Shown in pieces: positions 12,669 through 23,820 of a stretch of DNA of 64,000 nt (positions are counted from its first letter, which is position 1; each line of letters starts with the position of its first letter). Location: NCBI GenBank assembly GCA_022578605.1, contig MU394051.1:1-64000 (forward strand), in the 5' to 3' direction. The DNA is from Camillea tinctor (lineage: Eukaryota; Ascomycota; Sordariomycetes; Xylariales; Xylariaceae). The notes beneath the pieces were generated by a model that did no database searches, was not told where the DNA came from, and was given only the letters and a program-made list of their open reading frames with translations. The position numbers and the translations under genes were made by a program.

Positions 12669-14823
12669 CTACTGGTTGTGAGGGGATCTTCTGAGCCTCT
12701 TAGGTTGAGGCTCGGCGTTGTTGTCATTGTTGTGATTGATAATTGCATTGTCGGCATCCTCAGATGCAGCAGACGCGCGCTTACGTTTACCACCACCAGA
12801 AGCCTTGCGAATAGGGGCAAGACCAGTAGCACGGGAGGTGGCAGCAGCATCAGCTTTAGCTAGCCTTTCGGCTTCTTTAGCCTCTCTCTGCATCTGTCTG
12901 GCAACCTTTGCAGCCTCTTTGGCCGCTTTCTTCGCCAGTCTGGTCACTCTTGCAACCTCTCTGGCCTCTTGGGCCTCTAGGCGGGCAATATGATGTCGGA
13001 GCTCGTTCAAGCGTGACTGGAGCCTCTTCTGGTACTTAAAGAACCGTCTCTGGTAGTATCCTTTAGGCACCCGGCGCTGTGTCTCCACCTCGCGCTCTGT
13101 TAATTCACATGATTAGCAACTTGCTATATAAGGGGTAGCCGGGTTTGCGCTTGTTAACATGTTCTGGGGAGTCGAAACTTGTGGTTTTCACTCCTTAAAC
13201 AGGCTGCAAGGGTTAATGAAGGGCTTTGGAAATCACTTACTTAGGATAGGCAGGATTATTCTTATGATATCAGAAGGTCTGGGCTGGTCTTCTAAATCTT
13301 CCAGCTTCTGACGCGCAGCCTCGAGATTGATCATACCAAGGGGGACTCGTTTGTATCTGATATGGAAATATTCAAGAAGACTGAGGTAGGAACCCCAATT
13401 GTCAATCACCTCAATGCTTTCCCAGGGACCCAGTTCCCAGTCGTTATTCCTCACTTGAACCTCAATGATGAGTGATTCCTCTTCATCCAATGCCCATCTG
13501 AGGTCACACACCATGTGATAAGGGGGGGCCTCGTCGTTGATGCGCCGGCGTCTAGGCTCGTATATGACACCCCACTCCGTGAAGTTGCTGGTCATGGGCC
13601 TATTAGTACGGTATCGGGTGCGTCGTGCTGGGCCTCCCCCCAAGTAGCCGTATCGGCTCTCGGGATCCGCAATCTGTTCGATGCGAACTTCTCCTGGAAA
13701 GTCGATGTTTGAGGCAAGGAGTGCCTCGCATAGCTTTTCCTGAGTAACGGCTCCCCGGATTCCTTCGCCACGCGTATCTATTTCCTTGAGGCGTGTCTGG
13801 ATCTGTTCGTGGCGGTTTCTAAAATTTTGGATTCTCTCCAAAATAGGACTTGACCCTAGCCGTGGGTATCGTTGCAGAACTGCTGCAACCGAAGCCTTCT
13901 CTTCCTCCGTCCATGGCTCATTGTAAAGGGGAAAGATACCACAGTGTTCATAGATCAGGGCAACTCTGGTGCTCGGCAGAGTCCAGCAACAATGTTCCTT
14001 TGCATCCAAGGATGGATCTAAAGAATAAAGTTTCAAGATGTCATCTAGTTTGTGTCGGGAGCCCCAATACTGCTCATTTGATTTGATCGCTAGTGTTAGA
14101 GTCTCGAGATCGCTCTGGCATAAGAGTGTTACAAGTTCTGGGAACAATACTCTTCGACATGCGGGATTTGGATCTAGATCCCGAGGTAATTCCCGATCGA
14201 GGTAGATTGTGACATGCTTAACGGCTTGACGCTTAAGCGGTGTTAATGAGGCGAGAAACTTGAATGCTTCGCGGCTCCTGGTGAAATTGAAGGTATGTAG
14301 CCCATAGAAAAACTTGGGAGGTAAGGTATTGTAAAAAGCCCAGGACACACGTCGCAGTTGATGGAACACAAATGGACTCGAATAAAACCTGTTTACCATC
14401 CGTCGATGATTGCCATGGAGGGCATATGCGGTACACTAGAGTGAATTCATGTTTTAGCTATTGTTTAACTGCGTTGATAAGAAGTAAAAGGGGGAGGAAG
14501 CTGAAAACATCTACCCAAAAGGTAAATAAAGTACGCAATATAAAACACTTACAATGAACTGGTTAGAGCGTTCCTTCATCTGTAAGGGCCATACATCCTG
14601 CTTTTCCCCTATGGCAAATTTCAGGATCATTTCAAAAATCTGATACTATAATTAGCCAAGTCCTCATATAGCAAAGATGCCCTGTCTGAAAAGGCCTCGT
14701 CCAATAAATATGACTTACCTCTACCGGAAACTCAAGAAGCCAGCTTGTTTTCGGTGAGTTAAAAATCGCCGGGTCCAACATGTCGTCAGGAAATCGTGTT
14801 GAAAGCGCCATGTTCGCAGACAT
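12669..14823 (-). CDS. F-box-like protein with basic coiled-coil nuclear tail, function unknown
   Basis: Four exons on the minus strand: 14719-14823, 14553-14639, 13241-14435 and 12669-13096, about 604 residues. The junctions were set by GTAAGT donors, the CAG and TAG acceptors and exact phase. The N-terminus rebuilds an F-box-like helix, WLLEFPVE joined to IFEMILKFAIG, as in the fungal 'L-P-x-E-I' F-box family. The middle (about 65-465) is a globular region typical of uncharacterised fungal F-box-like proteins, with no recognised repeats. The last ~140 residues are a Lys/Arg/Glu/Ala-rich coiled coil, then two likely nuclear signals, GGGKRKRAS and PKRLRRSP. If the F-box is real it would bind Skp1 in an SCF ubiquitin ligase; the tail suggests a nuclear site. 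An alternative start is the fifth-codon ATG at 14811. The exon structure is well supported; the function is weak inference. Confidence 0.72.
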
Positions 14824-15470
14824 CAGTTAGAAAAGATGGTAGTCAGTAACGGCAGCAGTTTGCGAATATCGAGTACAGGGAACTTGGATCCAGGTGCCAA
14901 AGATTGATCAAAAGGTGCTACAGGCAGCTGTATGGACTCGCTAATGTTCAGGTTGAAGAACTTGAATCGTAAACCGCGGCGTAGTTGGGTAGGTGGATGG
15001 GAAGATAGACAAGTGAGGATTGACAATAGGATTGGTGAGAGAAAATTGGTAGGTTTTGATGGAGGCGAAAAAAGCCCAAAAGGTAATCCAGGAAGATATT
15101 TATCTTTACGACTTTTAGCCTTAATCAAAAGAATGGAAAATAAACCTAGAGGCGGGTGAAAGAAGAATTGCTGTGTTGGTACGGGGAAGAAATGAATTTC
15201 GCTACGGCAGTGAATTTGCGGCGAGAAAGATAAATACTGGCGCGGCAACAGATTTAGGAAGGATGTTTGTACACCCCACGTAGCTTCCTTTTCTATCAGC
15301 AATTCGTCTTTTCCAAAAAGGGGGAAAATGTCAAGAATTGCAAAGAAGGACATGACTAAGGGAGAAAACTGTGCACGCGAGTGCTGATACCTCCCCCTAT
15401 CTATCTTGAGGGGCAGTGCGAGTACGTGAAGTCCTGTTATGTTTTTATATACATTTTTCGTAGGAATCAC

Positions 15471-15928
15471 ACATGGAAGTAATCCATGACATTGTCACCA
15501 TGTATTATATATTTCTTAACAATTATATTACAACAACTAATCAATTTCTTGAAAGTCTTTAGCGTACTATGCTTAAATTTGTACACTGGGTATAAAGACC
15601 TTGCTGTCGTTCGAGAACCCCAGTGGTAAGGGCTGCTCTGACACGGCACAACTACGATGCTCGATACTGATAACGTATACAGATGCCACACTGGAGCCAC
15701 TCTGAGCACCCGAAGAGCTGCTGGTATAGAAAACAGGTATAATATAGTATTGCTCTAGGAGGATTGCTAATACATAAAGGTTTGTCTTTAACACTAGTAT
15801 TTCGGCCAGATGGACATTATATATATATATAGATACTTGACCTACTTGTCCCACTTGAAGTCAAGTCCCTCATGAACCTTAAGTCAATGATATTGCTAGA
15901 AAAGACAGTAATACGTAGTTTATAAATG
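15471..15928. other. Intergenic region, no gene seen
   Basis: The 14824-15928 stretch upstream of the F-box-like gene has open frames of up to 215 codons on the minus strand, but they lack recognisable motifs and overlap the presumed promoter. AT-rich sequence with (AT)n near 15818 is the only structure noted. Confidence 0.45.
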
Positions 15929-16091
15929 TGTCATGGCAGCAGCCACCCTACTAGGGGATTAGCCCCTAGTACGGCTCACATTCAATATATATAGGGGCCC
16001 AATGCCCTCCTATAGTCTTAAGAAGGACAAGCATCTGTTCTTGTCCTTCATCTTCCCTATACTATACACTTGTTGTACTTCGATTGGTCTC
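15929..16091. mobile_element. Possible short solo LTR with internal hairpins
   Basis: The segment begins TGTCATGGCAGCAGCC and could end at TGGTCTCA, giving TG...CA termini. It contains a TATA-like AATATATATAGGGGCC stretch, as in copia-type LTR promoters. It holds two clean inverted repeats: ACTAGGGG/CCCCTAGT (15950-15957 with 15963-15970) and GAAGGACAAG/CTTGTCCTTC (16022-16031 with 16040-16049). No target-site duplication is evident and no internal retroelement genes are present. It overlaps the 3' end of the NLR relic, so it may have interrupted it. Confidence 0.3.
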
Positions 16092-17620
16092 ACGCGTGAT
16101 ACTAAGCCAATTTCCAAGGTGGTTTAACCTACTAGCTCGGTCGGGATGATCTTGAGGCGTGGCGTCCACTATTTCGTTTCCAATATTGATAGCGCGGGTT
16201 GTGTCGTCTATTGAACTAGTTCGCCTAAACCGCTCGGCAAGCCAGGTTCCAAGGTTGCTTAGCCTACCAGCTCGGCCAGGGTGGTCTTAAGGCGTGACGT
16301 TTATTATTTTGTTTGCAATTTCGACATCGCGGTCTAGGTAATTTCTCGAACCAGTTCGTTTGTACCGTTCCCCGAGCTGGTTGCTTAGGGTTTTCAAGTA
16401 CTCTGTTCCGTCTGGATGGTCTTCAGGCATAGCGGAGACTGCCAGTTCAGTTGTACTGATTGCGATCTCTAGGGCGTCTGTAATATCCTTTCGCTGATTT
16501 CGCTGATAGCAGTTCCCTAGCATCCTACTTAGTGTGTCCAGCTTCCTAGATATATTTTGATAGTCTTCAGCCGTGATTATCTTCAGTTCTTGCAAAATGG
16601 AATGACTCTAGATAGTCAAACACAAGATACGACCAAAGATACGTCCGGTGTTTAATCCCCAATAGTCTATTTCCAAGGTACCTTTTGATCTGGGGATCTA
16701 GCTTTCCTCCCGCCAGGCAGTTGACTCGCTGCCTAATAACCACGTTCACCTCCTGGCTAATATCTTCTGATTCGTCTTCGCCCGGAATCCTGATCTGGGG
16801 ATGATATATTTCCAGATCCTGAAAAGGAGACACAACATTGTCATACGGTCAACTCGTCAAAAGAATTCTGAGTTTCCCTCTGTTGTTGACTAAGAATCGC
16901 CGTTTCAATCTTTTCGTAAGGGTCTTGTGTTCGTCTTCGGCGCACTCATTAAGAGCATCTAAAACGCAAACTACTTGATTAGCCTCAAGATCTGATGTTG
17001 CTTTTTCGAAGACATCTAAAAGTGCTGAGGGGATATCGGTCAATTTACTCCCATTGCTCTCGAACTCGGACATGGAATGTCGGATGAGTAAAGATTTCTG
17101 CAAAAAGAGCTGGTGAAGAAGAGCACATAGTGCTTGTTTGCCGGTATTTTGGTCTTGGTCTTTGAAGAAGAAATAGCAGATGGTTGCCATTTTCGGTAAT
17201 TGAGTGTCAATGAGGAACTTCGCGAGAACGGACTTCCCGAATCCAGGATCCGCAGATACTAATAGAGGGCCGGAATCACCTTGCAACCAACTTTGAAAGT
17301 TGGGCTATTTCAGGAACCGTTTGCATGTGACGTCCACTCGCTCTACTACACGATCTTTGTAACCCCGGTAATCCGAATCTGTACGGCAAAACACTTGGAG
17401 ACACTTTCTCTCCTCCTTGGTCATTCTCGTCTGCCCCTGTGCGAAACTCAATATGCTGGCGTCCGGGAAGTCGGTCTTTAGAAGGTCTCTCAGAAGATGA
17501 ACTCGGGTCCCTGGCATTTTCCCTACTTCGGCTGCCGCAGATGCTGGAACTTTGCATGTCCAGGTATATTCCGGATGAGCCCCCAGCCCGTAGACAGTAA
17601 CGATTCTATGTGGTCATGTC
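16062..17620 (-). pseudogene. Decayed NLR: esterase-like fragment, NACHT NTPase, TPR repeats
   Basis: One minus-strand reading frame with several breaks. It starts with VTVYGLGAHPEYTWTC, the opening of the alpha/beta-hydrolase (SesB/DUF676-like) domain that heads many fungal NLRs. That domain breaks off after ILSFAQ and runs straight into the pre-NACHT segment (KCLQVFCRTDSDYRGYKDRV). The NACHT Walker A is VSADPGFGKSVLAKFLID, and the Walker B-like VVCVLDALNECAEDE and sensor-like LRILLTS follow. The frame then shifts near 16570-16595 into ~45-residue TPR units (DHPDGTEYLKTL..., DHPGRAGRLSNL..., DHPDRASRLNHL...). In-frame stops lie at 17305-17307 (TAG), 16849-16851 (TGA, where the family has Arg in TSRPYD) and 16287-16289 (TAA, where Gln is expected before DHP). 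Intact homologues act in incompatibility or immune-type signalling; this copy cannot. Outer limits are approximate. Confidence 0.85.
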
Positions 17621-19178
17621 AGTCGAGTCACAGTCAGGAAACAATGGCTAGGGGGGCTTTTACCCAATATTAGGTCTCTCGGGGGAGGCGCCTAGAGGTT
17701 CAATCCCCTCTTGACAGCGACTCGTGTTCCGGCAATGTATTCTACTCACGATATGGAATACCACAGACAAGAGAAGTGGAAGCACTGATACATATTATCC
17801 AGAATATGTACATCGATTTGCCTTGCTAGATAGGACGCGCCCGGCCTCCTGAGAGGTGCGCCCAATCAAGGCAAGCGAGCCGGCAGCCAGCGCCCTGAGG
17901 CAGCTTAGAACCCAGAAAATCACGTGTTTGGTTGTTATGGGTTAAAGGTAGTCTAGGTTAAGTGTTGCTTTCGAGACATATTATAAAAAGCATTTATTTT
18001 ATAATATGGAAGAGGAAAACAGTGAGGGTCAGCAAAAGATGATGAACGGATATTAATACCCCCTATTCTGGGGAAATTTTTGGGTTACGCCCTGTAAAGC
18101 CAAGAAGTCTTGGCACCACCATCCCAGTATGCCTTCGCAGCCCTCTCAGTATCTTAGTCTCCGCAGACGCTGGTAAGGCTACATAAATTAGTGCAGTTTT
18201 GGGCCCCTAGGCATACTGCAAATACATGTCCTGTGAGGGGCTGAGCTTAGCCTGGAAAACGGAACAAAGAAGTTGTTTGTATGTGAACCAATAAACAAGC
18301 CACGCTACTCTCCGTGATCACAGTGTTATGTTCTAGCTTCTAGCTAGGGGGTAACATGTAGCATACAAAATTGAGGTATGATGACTAGTCGGCTGTTGTT
18401 GAAGCTTTTGTTTCTTTGCTTGAGGCGCGGGGAGATCTGAACGGACATTATTTGATCGGTTCAAAAAACTGGTCTTCTGATTTATTGCGGCCACCAGTAG
18501 TAACAAATGGCTTGAAAAAGCTTCATCGCAAGTGACCTAGCAAGAACCTAGGTACCTAGATAACATATTGTACGCGAAACTGGAAACACAACCACATGTA
18601 GTACCGTTAAATATACATATGAACAATCTCTTTGTTCTCAGAGAGGTACATACCGCTATGTACCTATGGTCTATTGCTTTCGATAGCCTTCTATTGTCCC
18701 ATGGAGGCTAGAACCTCTATGAGCAACCGGAACATGTTGTCAATATGGCGGCTCTTCTACCCAAATAATATGGTTTCGCTTATTTTCGAAACATACTAAA
18801 TTTGTACTGCAATCATTGAAGTATATGAGCGATCCTCATCAAGTAGTTAGATTGGGGATCTTGTAGGTATTTATGATTCTGCCCCTATCTTTGAGGTTCA
18901 TTAGCTAACATACCAACATGTCCACGAATTAGTTAGGTATCGTGAGTCCGCTGGCGTAAAACTTTTAGCAGAGGATTAGTCTCCTATATGCACGATAGTT
19001 GACCTTTTAGTAGGAATGTTGTCCCTTACACCACCTGTAACCTGCAATTACCCCTATATGCATTCGTGCCAACGGACTTCCGTCCGGGACCCACTATAAC
19101 ACTAAGGTAGACACCGGAAATGTGGAGATTTATAGTAGCACAGAATACCGATTTACGGCTTGTAACACGGAGCATCCA
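17621..19178. other. Intergenic region, no gene seen
   Basis: About 1.6 kb between the NLR relic and the accessory cluster. A short segment at 17640-17760 may be the mutated first exon and intron of the NLR relic, since APPPRDLIL precedes a possible intron whose acceptor meets its frame. Otherwise AT-rich, no conserved frame found. Confidence 0.45.
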
Positions 19179-19191
19179 CGGGGGGTATCGG
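19179..19191 (+). promoter_or_regulatory. Cluster element copy D, CGGGGGGTATCGG
   Basis: Matches the CGGGGAGTATCGG element at 12 of 13 positions, and its right flank (ATACGG) resembles that of copy B (ATTCGG). It lies 70 bases beyond the 3' end of the first regulator gene, so its target, if any, is unclear. Confidence 0.4.
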
Positions 19192-19260
19192 ATACGGAGA
19201 AAATCCAGAGTATCGTCGTAATCAGCCTTGAGAAACCTTCATACATAGGCGCACATCGGT

Positions 19261-21347
19261 TCACATCCCAGCCACAGACGGCATGGAATAAGTATCAGCT
19301 ACCAAATCCTCCAACACAGCGGCAGACCTCTCCAGATCGACAGCTTCGCCAGACCAGTGATGCACCGTCCTCGTAGCCACGTCGACCGCCTCGCGCCACC
19401 GCTCGGGCATCGAGAACTTGCCGCTTCGCGCAGCTGCGAGAAGCAGCAGGGTGCACGTGGCGGCCTTGCGCGCGACGTACCACGAGCCGTGGTGGCGATG
19501 GTGCACAACGGCGTAGAACACGAGCTCGACGCACAGCTCGAGGCAGGTGTCGGCTAGGGGCTGGACGCGAGCGCGGTTCGGGTCGTCCGGGGGCTGGTGG
19601 ATGACGTAGTAGAGGAACGGGCGGTGGATCCACTCGCGGCTGCTCTGGACGCGGTAGTTCACGAAATAGGCGAGCTCGTTGTTGGACACCTCGCGGTTGT
19701 GGAGGTCGATCTGCGGCGGGATGTGCGAGCACCAGAACTTTATCTGCTCGTTGAAGTCCTCGTACTGCTTGATCGTCGTGCCGATGTCGCTGATCCACCC
19801 TTGCTCGCCGTGGCGCCGCATCACCGAGTATGCGCGGTTCATCATCCGGCGGTACGAGATCTCGGCCAGGTAGTAGAACCAACTTCTCTCCTCTTCCGGC
19901 TCGATATCTACTCCTAGAGAGTCTAAGCTATGCTGGTGAGCTGATGGGGATGTAAGCTCTGATGGCGGAGTCGGGAATGCATCAGGATAATCAAACCGTG
20001 TGATCCCACTGGAAGGCAGAGGTATCTCGACTCTAAGTTCGCTGTGTAGGGCATGTATCAACATACTCAACCCTCGCTAATATTGATGCCAAAATAGGTT
20101 TACGATAGATGATGAAACTCACATCTCCGATTTCAGACATGACCAGTATAACCGCTGCTCGAGGCGCCTCGTCTCCGGCTCCTGGCTATTACCTTTAAAC
20201 AGCCGCTTCCACACAACATTTTGAAAGTTCACGGATGCTTGGTTAAAATAAAACCAGGCTCGTAGAGGCCTCAGCGAATACATCTCGAACACGGCGCAGA
20301 GAAAAAGACATTGAACTTGGATAATAGAAGGTTCAAGAAGGCCGAGGCGCTTCTTTGCCGCTAGATAATACGACGAAGCCGTCGAACGGTCTACGGTCGT
20401 CGTGACTGAGGATCTGTTGGAATCTGGTGTCCCGTCGATCACTGGGTCTGGCTGGAATGGTGAGGATAGACAGGCGAGGGCGCAAGATATAAGCTTCAAA
20501 GTTAGTTCAAAGCCAGCTACCTAGGTATTTTTTCATGTATTAAAGAGTCATACCACAAGACACGATGGAGCATCCCAACTAGGACCATTTTCCGCAGCCT
20601 CTCTTACATGAGCTTTATAAGTAGCAATATCCAATATCGGATTCTTCACGTGGACGTAAGCGAGGAACTTTTTCGATAGGGCAATAAAATCATCTTCCTG
20701 GACGCCTCTTCCCAAGCTACCAGGTCTCTCATCTTGCCTATCAGTCGCGGTGTTTGCGTCATCGTTCTCAGCTTCGAGAACGAACGATCGCACTTCTGGA
20801 ACCAATCCACGAAAGATAGGCCACCGTAATATACTCTCGCAGCTTACTGTAGCTGCAGTAAACTCAGGATCATCTAGGGATATCTCCCCAGCTCTAGTCC
20901 GCTCAAATTCTTCAGAGTGGGGTGCATATGAGGAACTTGGGGATGGTCCACAGGGACCTCCGACTGCCATTCTAGGATTCCCGGATTCAAGAAGAGATAC
21001 GACATGGTTGACACGATCCAAGATAGCTAGGCTTGCTGGGTCGAATCTACGTAACCCGTGTCAGTCAGCCTTGGGTGGAGGATAGTTACCTAGGTTAGGT
21101 ACGTGATATCAAGAGTGGAAACTAACGAAGAATAATCGCTCGGGCCTCCGTCTTGGTATATGCATTGGCCGTTGTTCCTTTGACAAAAACCACATGTTGG
21201 CCGCGCATTATCACATTTGGTCTTCCTCAAACGACACTGCTGACAGGCTGCTACCGCTCTCTTCCTTCGGTACATGCCTGAGGTTCGTTCTCGCCTTTTT
21301 CTTGGAGATGATGCATCATTGTCAAGTCGAGGGTCCGTGTCAACCAT
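19261..21347 (-). CDS. Zn2Cys6 transcription factor with fungal-specific regulatory domain
   Basis: Four exons: 21127-21347, 20554-21046, 20123-20493 and 19261-20041, about 621 residues. The ATG at 21347 is the first true start. The DNA-binding cluster is CQQCRLRKTKC followed by CGFC and CIY, a canonical CX2CX6CX6CX2CX6C, preceded by a basic patch (RKRRERTSGMYRRKR). The rest is the all-helical Fungal_trans middle-homology region (FDPASLAILDRVNHVVSLLE; PSWDAPSCLV joined to LISCALACLSS; SCLKSE; GWISDIGTTIKQYEDFNEQI). The first donor is ambiguous: GTTAGT at 21126 (used) or GTACCT at 21102, both phase 2. The second intron uses an AAG acceptor after a good CTAAC branch site and contains a perfect TACCTAGGTA. 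It neighbours the sugar-metabolism genes, and the shared 13-base element lies 122 bases upstream of its ATG, so it is the likely cluster regulator and may control itself. The 3' exon is notably GC-rich. Confidence 0.88.
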
Positions 21348-21983
21348 ACTTGTCAACTGGTTAACTGTTAATTGGATCTAGAATTATCTACCTAATTGTC
21401 CAATGGGGTTTCGACGTTATGCGATATAGTGTAGCATATGTTTTGTACATCCGTCCATACTTGTCGAGCGGGGAGTATCGGAGCTTTATAACTACCTGGT
21501 CCTGGCACATACACTAGGTAGTGGGGGGACTGATTAGTGAGGTTCGGAGGTAGGCCGCTTTGGTAGCGAGGCCAAGTAAGAGAGACCTGCTTGACTAACA
21601 TGGGGTCGACCGGTGCTTTAACTCATAACCTACATGGATACTTACTTAGTCGTTGGAATAAATGTTAGGTAAACACAAGTTCCATGGCGTGGACTATACT
21701 AATTTGAAAGACGCCCGGTGTTACGCAAGCTATATAGATGGGGGTTAAGATCTAACACAATCGATGAACATAGAACCTAACCTAGACCAATCCTGTTTCA
21801 ATACACTAACCTTAGGTTATATAAAATATAGAAGCAGGGGGGGTAGGATAGTCTACTCAACTAAATGCGGATATCTACCAACTCATTGAAAAGGGTTATG
21901 TTTATCTATGGTACCTACATTTTCATAATCATACAAGACGTTACGTGAGGAGACAAGTTCGGATCGACATACTAAACAATTCT
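21348..21983. other. Promoter of first Zn2Cys6 regulator, 3' flank of dehydrogenase gene
   Basis: A 636-base spacer with both flanking genes on the minus strand. It carries cluster element copy C at 21469-21481 and, at 21545-21560, a CGG-N7-CCG pair. No gene is seen. Confidence 0.5.
21469..21481 (+). promoter_or_regulatory. Cluster element copy C, CGGGGAGTATCGG
   Basis: Exact 13-base match to copy A in the transporter/oxidoreductase promoter. It contains CGG-N7-CGG, a direct-repeat arrangement of the triplet that Zn2Cys6 proteins bind. It lies 122 bases upstream of the first regulator ATG, suggesting autoregulation. Confidence 0.6.
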
Positions 21984-23113
21984 CTATGCCGCATCTTGTG
22001 GGAATTTAGCACCGCCTTGGCGGCGGATCTCATCCATAATCTCCAAGACTCTTACCGTCTCGCTCCACGGCATGATGTTGTCTTGGGTTTTTCCCGCAGT
22101 AATATCCAACGCGACTGCATCCGCTTCCCAGAAGAAACCCATACCCGGTTTCTCAAACTCGTACTTCTTGGTATCATTATCGCCTTTGTGTATGGTGAAG
22201 GCCTGGGGGCACGATGTAAATCCTTCTATCTCGATAGATCCCTCGCTGCCCTCTATCCTGCAGAACGGCGAACGTCCTTTGACCAATGTCGAACATGTCA
22301 CGACACCTTGCCTTCCGGGGTAGAGCAAGAGCGCCGAAGATGTGGTATCAATCTCGTCGATCAGGGTCTGCATGGCGGCAATTTTCGGTTTCTCAGCCTG
22401 TTCACCCAAGCCCGTATCCAAGCATAGCAATGCCCATGTCAAGCTGTATATGCCGATATCTAGCAAGCTCCCTGCTCCCAGGGCTGGGTTCTTCAACCTG
22501 GACTCGGGCCCTAGCGATGCGATCTTCTGATCCATTGCAAAATCGCAGAAGACACGGCGGACGTCCCCGATGACCTTTTCAGAATGCAGTAAAGTCAGAA
22601 GCTTTCGTGTGAGGGGGAAGAAGCGCGTCCACATTGCTTCCATCACGAAAACGCCCTTTTTTGTGTTTCAAACGTCAGCAAGGTAATGTGCACCATCTAG
22701 CAATTAAGCAATTATTTGAACGTTACCTTTTCCTTAGCTGCTTCGAAGACTTCTCTTGCCTCTGCACTGTTTATGGTGAATGCCTTTTCGCACAGCACAT
22801 GCTTCCCATGTTTGATAGCATCCAGACAGTTTTGCTTGTGGAAGGCATGGGGTGTCCCGATATATACCACGTCAACATTTGGGTCATTGTAGACCTCTTC
22901 GTAACTCCCGTAAATGACCGGAATTGGGGATGCTGCTGAAAGGTGTTTTTGGACAAACTCTGTTCCCTTCTGTTGAGAAGATGATCCAACTGCTTTGATG
23001 ATATGGTTTGCCCGTTTATCAGTCCGTTCTACCATCAGGTCTTTAACAAACCAAGATGAAATCAAGCCTGTAGCTATGATGCCCCAGCGCACCGTCGGGA
23101 GCTCGGCTGCCAT
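21984..23113 (-). CDS. Gfo/Idh/MocA dehydrogenase, D-xylose 1-dehydrogenase / dihydrodiol dehydrogenase type
   Basis: Two exons, 22727-23113 and 21984-22655, about 352 residues. The intron has a GTAACG donor, a CTGAC branch site and an AAG acceptor, and restores the family sequence AAKEKGVFVMEAMWTRFFPL. The N-terminal Rossmann fold reads WGIIATGLISSWFVKDL (G-x-[AG]-T-G type), followed by VDVVYIGTPHAFHKQNCLDA and the catalytic-lysine motif HVLCEKAFTIN, in which the usual EKP is EKA, as in the dimeric dihydrodiol/NADP-xylose dehydrogenase branch. GAGSLLDIGIYSLTWALLCL holds the Asp/Tyr-type catalytic region. Members oxidise aldopyranoses or trans-dihydrodiols with NADP+ in the cytosol. The ATG at 23113 was used because the frame upstream has only a GTG. 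Gene order and a cluster element 250 bases upstream link it to the sugar transporters. The exact substrate cannot be read from the sequence. Confidence 0.9.
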
Positions 23114-23820
23114 GATGAGAAACTTGTACACTGACTTGGGATGAAAGAAAGATTATATTGTGGTCTTTTGCCAACTTAAGCGAGTTTAAGTCTCTATGAT
23201 TGATGTTGGATAGATATAATGACTTGAAGAATATTTGAACATACGAATTGAACAACTGCCGGGAGCATGAACTAATAAAGGAATCTTGGTACACTATTGA
23301 AAGCCCCCAAGTTGGAGATCTTAATCGTGGGGTTCGCTTTATAATCCGGAGTGGTCCCGAATCCGATATTCCCCGTGCAAACCCACGTAGCTAACAACAA
23401 GGATGGATACGAATATTCAATCATTAGCTCGATATCCTGCTACAAGATCGTCTCTGAAACCTTTCACTGAGGTCTCTGGCTTAGATGAGGTCATGAGGAT
23501 ACTATAGCGAGCACGAGATTTCGGTCCTTTTTAAAACTCCGCCTGGGCTCATCCGATATTCAGCTAGCAGAGTTCCCATATATACATTGACCTAACACAT
23601 ATATATTAGCAATGGGAATTCTGCAAGAGGTAAACAAGAGCGCAAACTATTCTAGTTTTGATATATAAATGATTTAGCTTCGAATTTATATTAGAGTATA
23701 TGTAAAATGTCGTGTTACAGACTTGTTTCTCCATATCAGATGGATGTTTAGTTATCATATCTACGAGAAGAAGATAATGCCAGTAATGCTTATTGACACA
23801 GCTTGCTTGTTCTTGGCACG
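23114..23820. other. Promoter of the sugar dehydrogenase gene
   Basis: About 700 bases between two minus-strand genes. Contains cluster element copy B at 23363-23375, and downstream AT-rich DNA that probably holds the transporter 3' UTR. No gene is seen. Confidence 0.5.
23363..23375 (-). promoter_or_regulatory. Cluster element copy B, CGGGGAATATCGG on minus strand
   Basis: Matches CGGGGAGTATCGG at 12 of 13 positions, then continues ATTCGGG, close to TTCGGGG after copy A. It is 250 bases upstream of the dehydrogenase ATG and in its transcriptional orientation. Confidence 0.55.

Noticed and set aside
14823..15470. 215-codon open frame on the minus strand
   Set aside because: No domain, Phe/Pro/Ser-rich, and it overlaps the promoter and start of the F-box-like gene.
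17690..17722. tRNA T-arm-like AGAGGTTCAATCCCCTCT
   Set aside because: The stem does not pair correctly with a seven-base loop, and no acceptor, D or anticodon arms fit around it.
19295..19917. Long alternative frames on both strands within the first Zn2Cys6 gene
   Set aside because: They arise from the GC-rich last exon; the Fungal_trans frame is the recognisable one.
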